Shown here one piece after another: positions 63,943-64,000 of a stretch of 64,000 nucleotides of DNA. The stretch is taken from contig JAJQEI010000037.1 of NCBI GenBank assembly GCA_021201755.1, positions 336,478-400,477 of the forward strand, written 5' to 3'. The notes under the pieces were generated by a model that was not told where the DNA came from, searched no databases, and saw only the letters and a program-made list of their open reading frames with translations. How positions within the stretch are numbered: the first letter of the stretch is position 1; the number at the start of each line of letters is the position of its first letter. The stretch is from Ruminococcus sp. (GTDB taxonomy: Bacteria > Bacillota > Clostridia > Oscillospirales > Ruminococcaceae). Both the position numbers and the translations under genes were made by a program.

Positions 63943-64000
<58 letters not shown>

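Overview
The window is AT-rich, densely coded Gram-positive chromosomal DNA. It most likely comes from a Ruminococcus-like member of the Oscillospiraceae (Clostridia). The evidence is a GH9 cellulase with a CBM3-like module, a Thr-rich linker and a type I dockerin; an IspH-S1 fusion gene; sporulation-type yqfC/yqfD; a TepA-FtsK pair; a T-box tyrS; a DnaC-like/DnaD pair; and consensus sigma-A promoters, nearly all with 17-nt spacers. No strain is claimed.

Layout. 1-5.1 kb: the end of a PhoR-like sensor kinase, then a leftward block (DUF3783-like, zinc-ribbon membrane protein, DnaC-like loader, DnaD-like protein). 5.1-5.4 kb: tRNA-Leu(CAA) and, on the other strand, tRNA-Arg(ACG). 5.7-15 kb: a rightward housekeeping run (TepA-like protease, FtsK, MBL lipoprotein plus DUF3006, HI0933 flavoprotein, cmk, plsC, ispH-rpsA). 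15-23.5 kb: an acetylesterase, rlmB, a degenerate P-type ATPase-like protein, an LCP wall ligase with a prion-like N-terminal tail, and yqfC/yqfD. 23.5-40 kb: a surface polysaccharide operon (ugd, PssD/PssE pair, four more glycosyltransferases, Wzy, RmlA, RmlB, DegT aminotransferase, Wzx, ATP-grasp, CapK/PaaK-like ligase, glf). 40-42.3 kb: a leftward GntR-ABC transporter operon containing a vestigial mini-permease ORF. 42.3-47 kb: T-box tyrS and two membrane proteins that share a TM/zinc-ribbon/TM module but carry different extracellular domains. 47-51 kb: a leftward leuB-DUF815-ilvA-ridA block. 51-57.6 kb: a TSCPD protein, glgA, a (p)ppGpp synthetase/response regulator/kinase block, and two poorly known genes. 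57.7-64 kb: the dockerin-bearing GH9 cellulase, a beta-CASP metallo-beta-lactamase, a YcxB-like protein and pfkA, ending in a run of 53 T.

How the genes may work together. The polysaccharide locus can supply UDP-glucuronate, UDP-galactofuranose and a dTDP-4-keto-6-deoxyglucose-derived amino sugar. It has assembly (Wzx/Wzy) and an upstream candidate wall ligase (LCP). It lacks rmlC/rmlD and an initiating phosphoglycosyl transferase within the window. IlvA and RidA form a known functional pair, because RidA clears the reactive enamine made by IlvA.

The most striking pattern is nine in-frame premature stop codons (TAA, TAG and TGA all occur) in eight otherwise well-preserved genes. In every case the same frame continues with conserved sequence. 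One of these genes also has an apparent 1-nt frameshift in a 7-T run. Because all three stops are used, a reassigned codon is excluded. The choices are sequencing or assembly error, a genome with many fresh nonsense mutations, or unusually frequent readthrough. The 53-T tract at the window end also argues for caution about sequence quality.
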